Assembly: GCF_002813325.1 (NCBI RefSeq)
Contig: NZ_PHUG01000001.1
Location: forward strand, 3,410,001 to 3,474,000
Direction of reading: 5' to 3'
DNA from: Janthinobacterium sp. 64
GTDB lineage: Bacteria > Pseudomonadota > Gammaproteobacteria > Burkholderiales > Burkholderiaceae_D
DNA length: 64,000 nt
Shown: piece by piece, positions 38,082 through 47,401 of the stretch
Position numbering within the stretch: the first letter of the stretch is position 1
How the letters are laid out: the number at the start of each line of letters is the position of its first letter
Translations under genes and position numbers: made by a program
Notes under the pieces: generated by a model
The model's input: the letters and a program-made list of their open reading frames with translations, nothing else
What the model was told of the DNA's origin: nothing
Databases searched by the model: none

Positions 38082-38089
38082 CGTAGTCC
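38082..38089 (+). repeat. IS66 target site duplication, right copy
   Basis: CGTAGTCC, identical to 35599-35606, immediately after the right inverted repeat. Confidence 0.9.
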
Positions 38090-38334
38090 TCGTGTCCGGT
38101 CTATTTCCGATCCGCCTGGCCTGGAGACTACCCTCCTTCTGTATGATCGTCCCGACCCCATCGTGCGAAGGCAAACCTTCAGCTTGGTCGAAATCATTCG
38201 CGTCGAAAAAATATTGGCCAAGCGGACTCGTAATCAAAATCTGGACTACTGAAAAGTCCAAACCCAAATCCTCGCCCTGAAAAGCCGGTCACGCTCGGAT
38301 ATGGCATCTGTTAATGAACTCGATTGAATTTCGC
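38090..38334. other. Gene-free interval between IS66 and the R-M system
   Basis: About 245 bases of lower GC than the flanking chromosome. A minus-strand frame of 70 codons (38055-38267) crosses the IS end and has no ribosome binding site; it may be a remnant of something cut by the insertion. No promoter, repeat or RNA gene could be identified. Confidence 0.4.
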
Positions 38335-38361
38335 TACTCATAGTCTGTAGCATCAAAGTCA
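38335..38361 (+). promoter_or_regulatory. C-box-like operator of the R-M controller
   Basis: ACTCATAGT (38336-38344) is a perfect ACT-N3-AGT half operator, followed by CTGTAG and a weaker second half, ATCAAAGTC. The TAGTCTGTAG core is characteristic of C-boxes bound by controller proteins of type II restriction-modification systems. It sits about 40 bases before the controller ATG, the expected place for both activation and repression. Called by pattern from memory of the family. Confidence 0.6.
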
Positions 38362-38399
38362 TCCGTCGGAAACAATGTAGCTTCCCATTAACTGTTCCG

Positions 38400-38654
38400 A
38401 TGATGCTAAGAACCCCAAGCTCTTCCATACGCGCAACGCTTGCAAAAAACGTTCGATCTTTTCGAAAAGATCACGGGTTATCGCAGGAGGAGTTGGCGGA
38501 TCTTTGTCAGCTGCACCGTACATATATTGGATCGGTAGAGCGCGAAGAGCGAAACGTTTCACTCAGCACACTTGAGGTCCTTGCCGGGGCTCTCGGGGTT
38601 AGCGTCCCGGAACTGCTAACCCCAAGAGCGGAGCATGAGCGAGACACCCTTTGA
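38400..38654 (+). CDS. XRE-type controller (C) protein of a type II R-M system
   Basis: An 84-residue helix-turn-helix regulator. The fold is visible as VRSFRKDHGLSQEELADLC, then LHRTYIGSVEREERNVS (recognition helix) and LEVLAGALGV. Small XRE proteins directly upstream of an endonuclease gene act as C proteins, delaying endonuclease expression until the methyltransferase protects the host DNA. No Shine-Dalgarno is seen before the ATG pair, consistent with leaderless translation common for C genes. It overlaps the endonuclease gene by 20 bases. Base composition is lower in GC than the surrounding genome. Confidence 0.87.
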   Translation: MMLRTPSSSIRATLAKNVRSFRKDHGLSQEELADLCQLHRTYIGSVEREERNVSLSTLEVLAGALGVSVPELLTPRAEHERDTL

Positions 38655-39678
38655 CTACAAAAACGCCATTCAGTCGTCTGGATACGACATATATTCCCCG
38701 ATCGAGGTAGGAGACGCCAATTATTGGATCCCAACTTTGAACTTGGAGGCCCTACTCAATCAAGGATTAATTGGGCTCGATCTGGCCGGCCTTCCTTTAC
38801 GAACTCGTTCGAAGGTCGTGAAAACTGCGGTCTGCGACGCGCTTGGGTACTACGCACCCCAATCGTTCAAAAAAACTCAACCTCGATTTATCGGTCAGCA
38901 ACTAGATACGTACACTCAAAAATCGAACAATCTTCAGATCTGGAATGAAGAGTTATCTCCAACGCGGCGCTACGCGATCATCCAAATTTCGGACCAAGAT
39001 ATCGTGTTGAAAGTGAAGGTCGTGAACGGACAGGAGTTGGCCCTGCTAGATACAACGGGCACGATAACCACCAAATACCAGGCGGGCATTACGCTGGGCA
39101 CTAATACTCACGAATTGATTTCAGCTTCTGACACACCCGAACTAATCCCGTATGTGCAAGCGGGCGTAACGCTCACGCAAGCAACTAGCCCGGTTGATGA
39201 GCCAGTCGTGGGTGGGTTAATGCCGATTCAAGAAATTCATGATCGACTTTCGAAGCTGGTCGGCCTGTCATTTCCCGACCCAGGGGTGGATCAGGAACGC
39301 AACCGAGGCGCGGCGCTTCACAGCATGATCTGCCAATGCCTTGGGTACAGTCGTTATGAAGACAAAGGACAATTTCCCGACATTAGACATCAGTTGCTCG
39401 AAGTGAAATTGCAAACGTCGCCCACAATTGATTTAGGCCTCGTGCTCCCTAACAGTGAGGATCGTCTCGACATTAGGCAACTAGGTGGCCTTCATCCTCG
39501 GCATTGCGACACGCGATACGCGATTTTCTACGCGCGAACGGATGGTCGCCAAGTGATGCTTACACATTTAATCATTACTACAGGGGCTGACTTTTTTACG
39601 CGATTTCGTCGGTTTGAAGGCAAGATCACAAATGGAAAAATTCAAATTCCACTACCCCGGAATTTTTTCACGATCTAA
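38635..39678 (+). CDS. Type II restriction endonuclease, PD-(D/E)XK type
   Basis: A 347-residue protein between a C protein and a DNA methyltransferase. A nuclease core is readable in the C-terminal half: PD at 248-249, then E256 and K258 in LLEVKLQ, giving PD-x6-ExK. The region C233-Q260 is echoed by C67-Q95 in the N-terminal half with matching spacing (LGY, P, QL, D/E, Q), but there the PD acid and catalytic Lys are missing, suggesting an ancient internal duplication. GGAG precedes the ATG, which lies inside the C gene. The 3' end overlaps the convergent methyltransferase by 27 bases. Specificity cannot be predicted here. Confidence 0.8.
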   Translation: MSETPFDYKNAIQSSGYDIYSPIEVGDANYWIPTLNLEALLNQGLIGLDLAGLPLRTRSKVVKTAVCDALGYYAPQSFKKTQPRFIGQQLDTYTQKSNNLQIWNEELSPTRRYAIIQISDQDIVLKVKVVNGQELALLDTTGTITTKYQAGITLGTNTHELISASDTPELIPYVQAGVTLTQATSPVDEPVVGGLMPIQEIHDRLSKLVGLSFPDPGVDQERNRGAALHSMICQCLGYSRYEDKGQFPDIRHQLLEVKLQTSPTIDLGLVLPNSEDRLDIRQLGGLHPRHCDTRYAIFYARTDGRQVMLTHLIITTGADFFTRFRRFEGKITNGKIQIPLPRNFFTI

Positions 39679-41430
39679 TCCAAACACACGCCAAACAAGC
39701 CCATCGAGGTCGACTGCAAGTTGGTCGGCCTCAACGGATGGCGTCTTCGAATGAATTAATTTTGCTAAGGCGACAATTTCCTTCGATTCATCACGCTCGG
39801 GATCTGGCAGCGGGAACAATTCCACATATTGCGTAATGAATCGTCGACGCCCCGCATAAAGCTTATTGTTAAATCGGTGATCGTAAAACGTTTCGATGAA
39901 CGTCGAATTCCCTACTGCAATCGCCAGCCACAATAGGTCCTGCTCGTTCTCATTGTCGCACTGTAGCCAATAACATTCTCCGTTAACGATACCTCCGTCA
40001 GTATCGATCCAAAAAATCGGCTTGTCCGAAATGTCGGGGAAGACTATCTTTGGCAATGGCCATGCTGCAGGATCTTGGGGCACCCATAGCTCATACCATT
40101 TTCGGCCGGCGTCAATAAGGTAAGTACGCGCCTCCAAGGTCGCCCTGTGCGCCTCCAAATAGCGCGCCGCACCAGGGTAGAGCGACAAATCGACTGCGGC
40201 GCGGCCACTTCCCGCCACCTCATGAGGGTAAAGGATCTCCTTGATGTGCGCAGCCTTCGCGGGTATTGCGGCCTTGAAACGGCGCGCGCATTTTCGCGTA
40301 ATCAACGGTCGCAGGAGTTCTGGTCGACCACCAGGAAGGTCATCCCAGTCGCTACGAACAAAAACCTTGTCTGCCGTCGACTTGACTCCAACGCGGATTT
40401 TTCCAATCCGTCGAAAAGTATCCCAAGTATTGCCCTCAACAGTGCCCAGCCAATTGTCTGTAGAAAGTGTAGCAACCCGCCAAATACCTTCTGGGTCACC
40501 ACCATTGTCAAGCACCCCGTGACGCACACGAAAACGCCTTCCGTCTGCTATTGAGATCACTGTGTCATCATCCGCGCTTAAGGCTGCAAGCGCATCTTTT
40601 GCCTCAGAATTGGCTACATCTTTGGTCTCATAAATTGAGGAGTAAAAAATCCCGTCAGTATGCGGATTTTGGATGTCACGAGTGCCTCGTGCGATCAGCA
40701 CTGACGGCAAAACCGCAGCGTCGAAAAGCTTAGTGTCGCCAAGGTCCCATGCATGCAGTATCTGGAAGCGTGAAAGCATGGCGCGTCGTACGGCCTGACC
40801 CGATCGAGTGGTCATAAAACGATTTGATGTGATGACACCGGCCACGCCGTCTTCCGCCAACACTTGGGAAATACCAAGCAAGAATGGGTAGTAGAGATCA
40901 ACCCTCCCAGTCAGACCAAAATTTTGGGCAAGCTGTTGTGCCTGCTGAGCCCCAATAATCTGGGTCCGCACGTAAGGTGGATTTGCTATCACCAGGTTGA
41001 AAGGCTCTTGCACTTCAGCAGCGGACAACAAGTCTCCACCACCTTGCAAATTAAGAACGTGAACGAGAAAATCCTTCTGCTCCAGGCTCACGTCCACCGC
41101 AGGGAAATCCCTCCGAAGGCGTCGAGAAGCAATTTCAATAGCTACTGGGTCGGTGTCGTAGCCAACGACCTCGATCCGCCTCTTGATTGCTTCCGGCAAG
41201 CGTGCAATTAAAGCATCCAGTAACGCCCCGTCTCCACACGCCGGATCAAGGATGCGGATCTTTCCGTTCTCAGGAAACTTTGCCACTTGAACCATTTGGT
41301 TAGCGACAAAGGCAGCGAATTCCAAGGGCGTATAGGTTGCACCGGAGGATTTTTGTTGATGAACTTCACTGTAACGTGGGCGAAGTGCCGTATCGGCGTC
41401 GAAATTAAGTTGGCTACTCATAGGCTTCAT
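39652..41430 (-). CDS. Type II N6-adenine DNA methyltransferase
   Basis: A 592-residue methyltransferase. Motif X-like GATYTPLEFAAFVANQMV is followed by motif I LDPACGDGALLDAL (SAM binding) and motif IV NPPYVRTQ (catalytic), the gamma order of M.TaqI/PstI-type enzymes. A large C-terminal target-recognition region follows. It should protect host DNA from the adjacent endonuclease. ATG 41430 is preferred, with ATG 41421 a close alternative; the frame is open 54 more codons, but those read unlike protein. It is transcribed towards the endonuclease gene. Its GC content is lower than that of its chromosomal neighbours, as in transferred DNA. Confidence 0.9.
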   Translation of the reverse strand: MKPMSSQLNFDADTALRPRYSEVHQQKSSGATYTPLEFAAFVANQMVQVAKFPENGKIRILDPACGDGALLDALIARLPEAIKRRIEVVGYDTDPVAIEIASRRLRRDFPAVDVSLEQKDFLVHVLNLQGGGDLLSAAEVQEPFNLVIANPPYVRTQIIGAQQAQQLAQNFGLTGRVDLYYPFLLGISQVLAEDGVAGVITSNRFMTTRSGQAVRRAMLSRFQILHAWDLGDTKLFDAAVLPSVLIARGTRDIQNPHTDGIFYSSIYETKDVANSEAKDALAALSADDDTVISIADGRRFRVRHGVLDNGGDPEGIWRVATLSTDNWLGTVEGNTWDTFRRIGKIRVGVKSTADKVFVRSDWDDLPGGRPELLRPLITRKCARRFKAAIPAKAAHIKEILYPHEVAGSGRAAVDLSLYPGAARYLEAHRATLEARTYLIDAGRKWYELWVPQDPAAWPLPKIVFPDISDKPIFWIDTDGGIVNGECYWLQCDNENEQDLLWLAIAVGNSTFIETFYDHRFNNKLYAGRRRFITQYVELFPLPDPERDESKEIVALAKLIHSKTPSVEADQLAVDLDGLVWRVFGLDREKIPG

Positions 41431-41676
41431 TTTACCCGAAACCTCAACTGCCGGGAACCGAACTTCGTGCCCGCACACCCCCAAGGACCGCACTTCCTTC
41501 ATAATGTGGCGGCGACAGGACACTGGTCGCCAATTTCCTGGCCCATCTCCCCACTGCCCCCCAGAAACCATTACACTAGTTCCTGAGCGCAACTACTTTT
41601 GTACGCGCGCCATGTCGCCTGCCGTTGCCGGGAGGCGTCTCTGCCGCAAGGCTTGTTGTCTGCCTGGACAAATGCA

Positions 41677-42738
41677 ATGTTCTCTTCGCGCAGCCTGTCT
41701 CCTGCCTTCTATTACCTGTTCTTTTCAGGAGAACGGGAGCAGCAGCAGCGCTTTTTCAAGGAACTGCATTTCATTTCAATAGCGATCCTGACGTTTGGCC
41801 TGGCTTGCTGGCTGGTCACGTTCAGCCTGGCCTTGTCGCGCGCTTCGCTCGATCATGCGCAGGCGGCGCTGGGCGTGACGGGTATGCTGGTGGGGCTGCT
41901 GCTGACCGTCTATGCCAAGTCGCTGCAGGCCATCATCGTCAGCGGCAGCATCAGCGTGCTGTTCATCGCTTTCGGCTTTCGCGTGCTGATATTGGGCACG
42001 GAAGACCCCGCTTTTTGGGTGTTGCCGCTGGGCGTGATGATCACCCTGACGACGGCCCCCATCTTCAGCGGCATCGCGTATTACCTGGGCGTCTCGCTGG
42101 GCGTGTGGGTCATCGTGGGGCTGGGGCAGTTTCCCGTGCATGCGGGCCAGGCCGACCAGCATTGGCCCGTGCTGGCTGTCACCATCAGCGTGATCATCGG
42201 CCTGGCGCTGAATATCTATTTTCTCGTCTTGCGCATCCATAACTACCGCTCCCAGCGCGAACTGGCGACGATGGCCTACAAGGATGGCTTGACCGGGCTC
42301 AACAATCGACGCATGTTTACACAAAGCGCCCGCATCCTGCAGCGTACGGCGCACACACCAGCGTATTTTTTAATGATCGACATCGACGACTTCAAGCAAA
42401 TCAACGACGTGTACGGCCATGACGTGGGCGACGAGGTGCTGAAAAAGATCGCCGACGTCATCGCGGGGCTGTGTGGCGAACACCTGTGCGGCCGCCTGGG
42501 CGGCGAGGAATTCGCCATCATTTACCTGGGCGAAAAGAACGCGGCCTGCGCCTTTGCCGCGCAACTGGTCGACAGCGTCGAGGCGGCTTTCGTGCCGGAA
42601 CGCAAGGTGTCCGTCAGCATCGGCATGGCGGAAATGCTCAAGGAAACGGACTTGTCGCACAGCTACCGGCGTGCCGATGAATCCTTGTACCAGGCCAAGA
42701 AAAGCGGCAAGAACCGCTACGTGCTCAACGCCGCCTGA
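41677..42738 (+). CDS. Membrane diguanylate cyclase (GGDEF)
   Basis: A 353-residue protein. The first ~190 residues have six hydrophobic segments forming an uncharacterised membrane sensor. The GGDEF domain covers about 200-353 with DGLTGLNNRRMF at its start and the active-site GGEEF at 275-279. It should make cyclic di-GMP. No RxxD inhibitory site is seen five residues upstream of GGEEF. ATG 41677 is chosen, since the 26 open codons before it lack protein character and no good ribosome site decides it. It marks the return of chromosomal base composition after the accessory block. Confidence 0.9.
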   Translation: MFSSRSLSPAFYYLFFSGEREQQQRFFKELHFISIAILTFGLACWLVTFSLALSRASLDHAQAALGVTGMLVGLLLTVYAKSLQAIIVSGSISVLFIAFGFRVLILGTEDPAFWVLPLGVMITLTTAPIFSGIAYYLGVSLGVWVIVGLGQFPVHAGQADQHWPVLAVTISVIIGLALNIYFLVLRIHNYRSQRELATMAYKDGLTGLNNRRMFTQSARILQRTAHTPAYFLMIDIDDFKQINDVYGHDVGDEVLKKIADVIAGLCGEHLCGRLGGEEFAIIYLGEKNAACAFAAQLVDSVEAAFVPERKVSVSIGMAEMLKETDLSHSYRRADESLYQAKKSGKNRYVLNAA

Positions 42739-43021
42739 ACATCGCCGTTGGGCGTCGCGTCGAGCAGCGCCAGCCCTTCTCTCCCATGCGCAATTTCCTG
42801 GCCGCGCCGATACGCAAGTGGAGCACGTACTTGTGCAAGAACTCGGTCACGACTTCATCGTCGACGGGGATACTGCAGGATATGGTGATCTTGGCCATGG
42901 CAACGAGGGCAGTGATTCAATAGCCAGGCTTAGCAGAAGGCGTTTCATTCCTGGAATGCTAAGATCGCGGCCCGCACATGCCGGCAAGCGGATTGGCATG
43001 GCGTCTCGACAAGGATGGCCA
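42739..43021. other. Gene-free interval
   Basis: About 280 bases between the cyclase and the next gene. A 57-codon minus-strand frame (42725-42898) begins MAKITISCSIPVDDEVV but lacks a ribosome binding site and runs into the cyclase gene end. No terminator or clear promoter seen. Confidence 0.35.
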
Positions 43022-43939
43022 TTGAACACCCCAGGAAAATTCACTCTGCGCATGCTGTCGCTGTGCGCCGCCCTGTGCCTGCCGCTTTCCAGCATGGCGC
43101 AAGCCATTTCTGCCGAGGATGCCGCCTTCGTGGCCGCCACCGTGCCCGTGCCGTCGCCGCCGCTGCGCCTGAGCGCGCATCCCGAGATCCGCGCCGACGT
43201 CTTCAGGCTGCTCGGCTATGCACGCGGCAGCTATACGCAGGACAACACCCTGATCGCGCGCCAAGTGCTCGACGGCATGCAGTCACTCGATGACATCACG
43301 CGCACCATGCTGCCCGACGGGCGCTCGGTGCTGGCCTCCATCGATGCCGGCACGCACGGTGCATGGCGCGCCGCCATGCTGTTCGATCCGCAACGCAAGC
43401 TGTTGGCGCTGGGCCTCGTCAATGGCCATTGTGCCCCCGCCTGCCTGCCGTCCACGCACGCCGTGCTGACCCTGTTCCTGCCACCAGGCGCAGAGGACGA
43501 GATGGCCGCGCCGCTAGAGGTGTGGGCGCGGCAGCGGCCACCGATGCTGGCACAGGCTGCGCCGGAGCAGCGGCAAAGCATTGCTGCGGTGGAATACATC
43601 ACCACCCGCCCCGGCCAGCCCGGCTGGGCGCCGAGCGACTTGCCGCCCGGCTTTCCCGCCAGCTTGCTGCCCCTGCTGCTGCCGAATGCGGAACTGGACA
43701 GCAGTTCCAGCGGCGACGACGCCATGCCCGATGCCAGCATCACCCTGCGCAGCTATGCCGATTTCCACTGGGTGCTCAACACCTACGCCAGGCTGGCCAA
43801 GGGTGCGCAAGTGCAGGGCCATGACGACAAGGTCGTGTTGACGGGCAACGATGCCAGCGGCCGCTACACGGTGACCTTGCGCGAGCCGGACAAGGAAAAC
43901 GGCGTGTTGATCACCGTGGCCAGTTGGCGGGAAAAATAA
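43022..43939 (+). CDS. Secreted hypothetical protein
   Basis: A 305-residue protein with a signal peptide (about 1-26, LCLPLSSMAQA). A TTG start with AGGA six bases upstream is preferred; ATG at 42998 or 43052 are alternatives. No family recognised. The mature part contains a GHCAPACLPS cysteine pair, a helical region ending SIAAVEYITTRPG, and a C-terminal beta-rich stretch. It stands alone between a cyclase and a transporter. Likely periplasmic. Confidence 0.65.
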   Translation: MNTPGKFTLRMLSLCAALCLPLSSMAQAISAEDAAFVAATVPVPSPPLRLSAHPEIRADVFRLLGYARGSYTQDNTLIARQVLDGMQSLDDITRTMLPDGRSVLASIDAGTHGAWRAAMLFDPQRKLLALGLVNGHCAPACLPSTHAVLTLFLPPGAEDEMAAPLEVWARQRPPMLAQAAPEQRQSIAAVEYITTRPGQPGWAPSDLPPGFPASLLPLLLPNAELDSSSSGDDAMPDASITLRSYADFHWVLNTYARLAKGAQVQGHDDKVVLTGNDASGRYTVTLREPDKENGVLITVASWREK

Positions 43940-44100
43940 ACGCAAGAGCAGGGAAAGCATTGCCATTACGCACAAGAGCATGGCATTTTGGCATTTTGCG
44001 GTATGATTTCCGGCCGTGCGGCGCGGCCCGATCCCTGCCTTGCCCACCCTGCCCTTCAAGCCTGCCTCGCTTGCGTCGCCTCCTGCCCTAAGGAATTCAA

Positions 44101-45243
44101 ATGTTCGGTTTTAACTTGCGCGTTGCCAAGATGGTGTGGACGGCGTTCCTCATCGCCTTCTTGTTATTTCTCACCTACAAGGTCTCGTCGACCCTGATCG
44201 TCGTGGTTTTTGCCATTTTCTTCAGCTACCTCGTGTATCCGCTGATCGGTCTGCTGGAACGCCATGGGCCGAAACGCTTGCCGCGCACGGCCAATATCGG
44301 CATCGTCTTCCTGGTGGTGATCTTGCTGGTGGCGATACTGGGCTCCATTTTCGGCGCGCGCATCGAGGAAGAGGCGATCAAGCTCAGCGATCAATTGCCG
44401 ACACTGCTTAAAGGCAATAATTTTGCCGAGCGCATCCCGTTGCCGGAATTCATGGAACCGTTGCGCGCGCGCCTGCTGTCGTTCATGCAGACACAGCTGA
44501 GCAGCGGTACGGGACAAGCCATGCCGCTGGCGAAGGAACTGGGCTTGACCGTCATGCATGCGGCCAGCAACCTGATCTATCTGGTGCTGGTGCCCGTGCT
44601 GAGCTTTTTGCTGATCAAGGAAGGGCCGGATATGCGCGACGGCTTGCTGTCCCTGCTGAACCGACCGAACAAGAAGCTCTGGGGCGCCATCATCGATGAC
44701 CTCGACATCCTGCTGTCGCGCTATGTGCGCGCCCTGCTGCTGTTGTCGATCGCCACCTTTGTGTCCTACAGCATCGCCTTTTCCCTGATGGGCGTGCCGT
44801 ACAGCCTGCTGCTGGCGGGCGCCGCAGCCTTGCTGGAATTCATCCCGTTTGCCGGCCCGCTGGCAGCGGCCATCATCGCCGTGGTCGTGGCCGGTTTCAG
44901 CGGCTACGATCACGTGTTCTGGCTGATCGGCTTTATCGCGGCCTACCGTTTGTTCCAGGATTACGTGGTCAACCCGTATTTGATGAGCGAAGGCGTGGAA
45001 GTGAGCCCGCTGATGGTGATCGTCGGCTTGCTGGCCGGCGACCAGCTGGGGGGCGTGGTGGGCATCTTCCTGTCCGTGCCCGTGATGGCGGCCATCAAGA
45101 TCGTCTTCGTGCGCGCGCGGGCGGCCTTGCAGGCGCGCCATGATGCGCTGGAGAAAGCGGAACAGGCGGCAGAGGAAGCGCGCGCCCAGGCCTTGGCCGA
45201 GGCGGCGCGATTGCAGGAACAGGGCAGCAAGGTGGCCCTGTAA
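44101..45243 (+). CDS. AI-2E family transporter
   Basis: A 380-residue inner-membrane protein with about eight transmembrane segments and the family block DYVVNPYLMSEGVEVSPLMVIVGLLAGDQLGGVVGIFLSVP split around a helix. Family members include the E. coli autoinducer exporter TqsA and Na+/H+ antiporters. The C-terminal ~40 residues are a charged coiled-coil-like tail. The substrate cannot be told. Convergent with the chemoreceptor gene to the right. Confidence 0.9.
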   Translation: MFGFNLRVAKMVWTAFLIAFLLFLTYKVSSTLIVVVFAIFFSYLVYPLIGLLERHGPKRLPRTANIGIVFLVVILLVAILGSIFGARIEEEAIKLSDQLPTLLKGNNFAERIPLPEFMEPLRARLLSFMQTQLSSGTGQAMPLAKELGLTVMHAASNLIYLVLVPVLSFLLIKEGPDMRDGLLSLLNRPNKKLWGAIIDDLDILLSRYVRALLLLSIATFVSYSIAFSLMGVPYSLLLAGAAALLEFIPFAGPLAAAIIAVVVAGFSGYDHVFWLIGFIAAYRLFQDYVVNPYLMSEGVEVSPLMVIVGLLAGDQLGGVVGIFLSVPVMAAIKIVFVRARAALQARHDALEKAEQAAEEARAQALAEAARLQEQGSKVAL

Positions 45244-45265
45244 GCGCAGTAACTTAAGCCGTCAC

Positions 45266-46984
45266 TTAAAACTCTTCCCACTCGCCGCTGTTGTCGGCGG
45301 CCGGTTTGGCTGGACGCGGCTTGGCGGCGGCAACCGATGCCGGCGCCAGGCGCACTGCCGGGCGCTTCAAGGCCGTGCTGGCGGCGGCCACGACAGGCTT
45401 GCGCAAGGCAGGCTTGGCGGGAGCCGGGCCGCTGTGGGCGGCGTCGAGTTTGAAGATGCTGACCATCTCGGCCAGCGCCGCGGCCTGCTCCTGCATCGAT
45501 TCCGAAGCGGCTGCCGCTTCTTCCACCAGTGCCGCATTCTGTTGCGTCACAGTATCCATTTCCGCCACGGCTTGATTGATCTGGCCGATGCCCAGTTCCT
45601 GCTCGCGGCCGGCGGCGCTGATTTCGCCCATGATGTCCGTCACGCGGCGGATGCTGGAGACGATTTCGTCCATCGTCGTGCCCGTCTGGCTGACCAGCGC
45701 GCTGCCGGCGCCCACGTTCTGCACCGACGCTTCGATCAGCATCTTGATGTCCTTGGCGGCACTGGCCGAGCGGTGCGCCAGGTTGCGCACTTCCGTGGCG
45801 ACGACGGCAAAGCCACGGCCCTGCTCGCCCGCGCGCGCCGCTTCCACGGCCGCGTTCAGGGCCAAAATATTCGTCTGGAAGGCGATGCCATCGATCACGC
45901 CGATGATGTCGGCGATCTTTTTCGACGATTCGCTGATGGTGCCCATGGTATCGACCACTTGCGCCACCAGCGCGCCGCCCTTGACGGCCACGTCCGATGC
46001 GGACACGGCCAGCTGGTTCGCCTGGCGCGCATTGTCGGAATTCTGCTTGACGGTCGAGGTCAGTTCTTCCAGCGAGGAGGCCGTTTCTTCCAGGCTCGAC
46101 GCTTGCTGCTCCGTGCGGCTCGACAAGTCCAGGTTGCCCGAGGCGATTTCATTGCTGGCCGTGGCGATGGCACCGCTGCCGTCGCGCACGCCGCGCACGG
46201 TGGTCGACAGGCGCTCCTGCATTTTCTGCAAGCCCGTCAGCAAGGCACCCATTTCATCGTTGCGCGTGATGACGATGTCATTGGCCAGGTTGCCGTCGGA
46301 AATGGCGCCGAAATGGCGCAGGGCCTGGTCCAGCGGGTTAAAGATGGCGCGCAGCAGCAAGATGCTGGAAATAATGGTCAGCAAGGCGCCGACGATCATG
46401 CCGATGATGGCCATGGTCACCTGGGTGCGGAAGCTGGACTGGCTTTCCGCATACATCGCGGCGGCCGAGGTAGCCTGGTATTGCGTCAAGGTTTCAGCGG
46501 CCTGGTCCAGGGTGCGGTACAGCGGCGTCAGACCCGCCATCATCAAACTGTCCGCTTGTGCGACGTTGCCTTCACGCAAAGCCTTGCTCATGACCAGCAA
46601 GCCGTTGCTCATGTAATCGCTGCGCTTCTTGTCCATGTCGTCGGACAGGCGCTTTTCGTCGGTGCTTTGCGGCAAGCCCAAGTACACCTTCCACGACTTG
46701 TTGGACGCTTCCATGAATTGTTCGGCACGCGCCAGGGTATCCTTGGCATCGGGCGCTTCGGGGTGCACCATCACGCGGTCCATCGTGAAGCGGGCGCGGC
46801 CCAGCGCGATTTGCGATTCGCCGATCGCTTGCGTCGACGCCAGCTGGTTGCTGTAGACCTCGTTGAGGCTGTTGTTGGCCGATTTCAGGCTGATGATACT
46901 CATCACGCCCAGTAAGGCGATCAGCAAGCCCAGCACACTCATGGTGGCGATCAGGCGCATTTTTATTGTTATATTCGACAGCAT
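45266..46984 (-). CDS. Methyl-accepting chemotaxis protein
   Basis: A 572-residue chemoreceptor. Two membrane helices (about 7-30 and 190-212) bracket a periplasmic four-helix-bundle sensor. A HAMP domain and a long signalling coiled coil follow, with the hairpin tip [21 protein letters not shown]. The C-terminus EWEEF fits the pentapeptide pattern that tethers CheR/CheB. ATG 46984 is set by AAGGA seven bases upstream. It feeds the CheA-CheW pathway; the ligand is unknown. Confidence 0.94.
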   Translation of the reverse strand: MLSNITIKMRLIATMSVLGLLIALLGVMSIISLKSANNSLNEVYSNQLASTQAIGESQIALGRARFTMDRVMVHPEAPDAKDTLARAEQFMEASNKSWKVYLGLPQSTDEKRLSDDMDKKRSDYMSNGLLVMSKALREGNVAQADSLMMAGLTPLYRTLDQAAETLTQYQATSAAAMYAESQSSFRTQVTMAIIGMIVGALLTIISSILLLRAIFNPLDQALRHFGAISDGNLANDIVITRNDEMGALLTGLQKMQERLSTTVRGVRDGSGAIATASNEIASGNLDLSSRTEQQASSLEETASSLEELTSTVKQNSDNARQANQLAVSASDVAVKGGALVAQVVDTMGTISESSKKIADIIGVIDGIAFQTNILALNAAVEAARAGEQGRGFAVVATEVRNLAHRSASAAKDIKMLIEASVQNVGAGSALVSQTGTTMDEIVSSIRRVTDIMGEISAAGREQELGIGQINQAVAEMDTVTQQNAALVEEAAAASESMQEQAAALAEMVSIFKLDAAHSGPAPAKPALRKPVVAAASTALKRPAVRLAPASVAAAKPRPAKPAADNSGEWEEF

Positions 46985-47062
46985 GCAGTTTCCTTGGTAA
47001 GGGCGCAACCCTGCCTGTGCAGGCCGGACGAGGTAGCGGCAAACGCCAGTTGGGCGGGTCAC

Positions 47063-47323
47063 GTGAATTGTTCAGGACAGATCGATATGGCGTGTGCGGC
47101 GGCAGGGGGGAAGGCGGCCCGCGCATATCGTGAGTAGTGCAAGACAGGACAACGAGGTCGAGGTTTCCTGTACTTTTAATTTCCTGACTGCAAGATACAG
47201 GGAAAGATTACCAGTAGCAACATCCAACATGGATTTTCACGATTTGTAACAAGTGGATGATGTTTTTTGCGCAAAAACGGGCATTCCGCAATCGTGCGCG
47301 GTCGCGTGGGAATGCCAGGTATG
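47063..47323. other. Intergenic region upstream of the chemoreceptor
   Basis: About 260 bases between the chemoreceptor gene and the readthrough frame of the MORN-type gene. It is AT-richer near 47160-47240 and should hold the chemoreceptor promoter, but no confident hexamer pair or sigma28 site was found. Confidence 0.4.
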
Positions 47324-47401
47324 TTAATGGAAGGTTTCCGCAATGAGCTTGCCGTCGAGCATGGTCAGCATTTGCCGGCCAACGTCCGGCATCGCCTTCT
47401 T

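Noticed and set aside
38055..38267. 70-codon minus-strand frame across the right IS66 end
   Set aside because: It crosses the element boundary by chance. It may contain a fragment of a disrupted gene, but nothing recognisable.
42725..42898. 57-codon minus-strand frame beginning MAKITISCSIPVDDEVV
   Set aside because: The first 35 residues look protein-like, but there is no ribosome binding site and the end overlaps the cyclase gene with low-complexity Arg-rich sequence.
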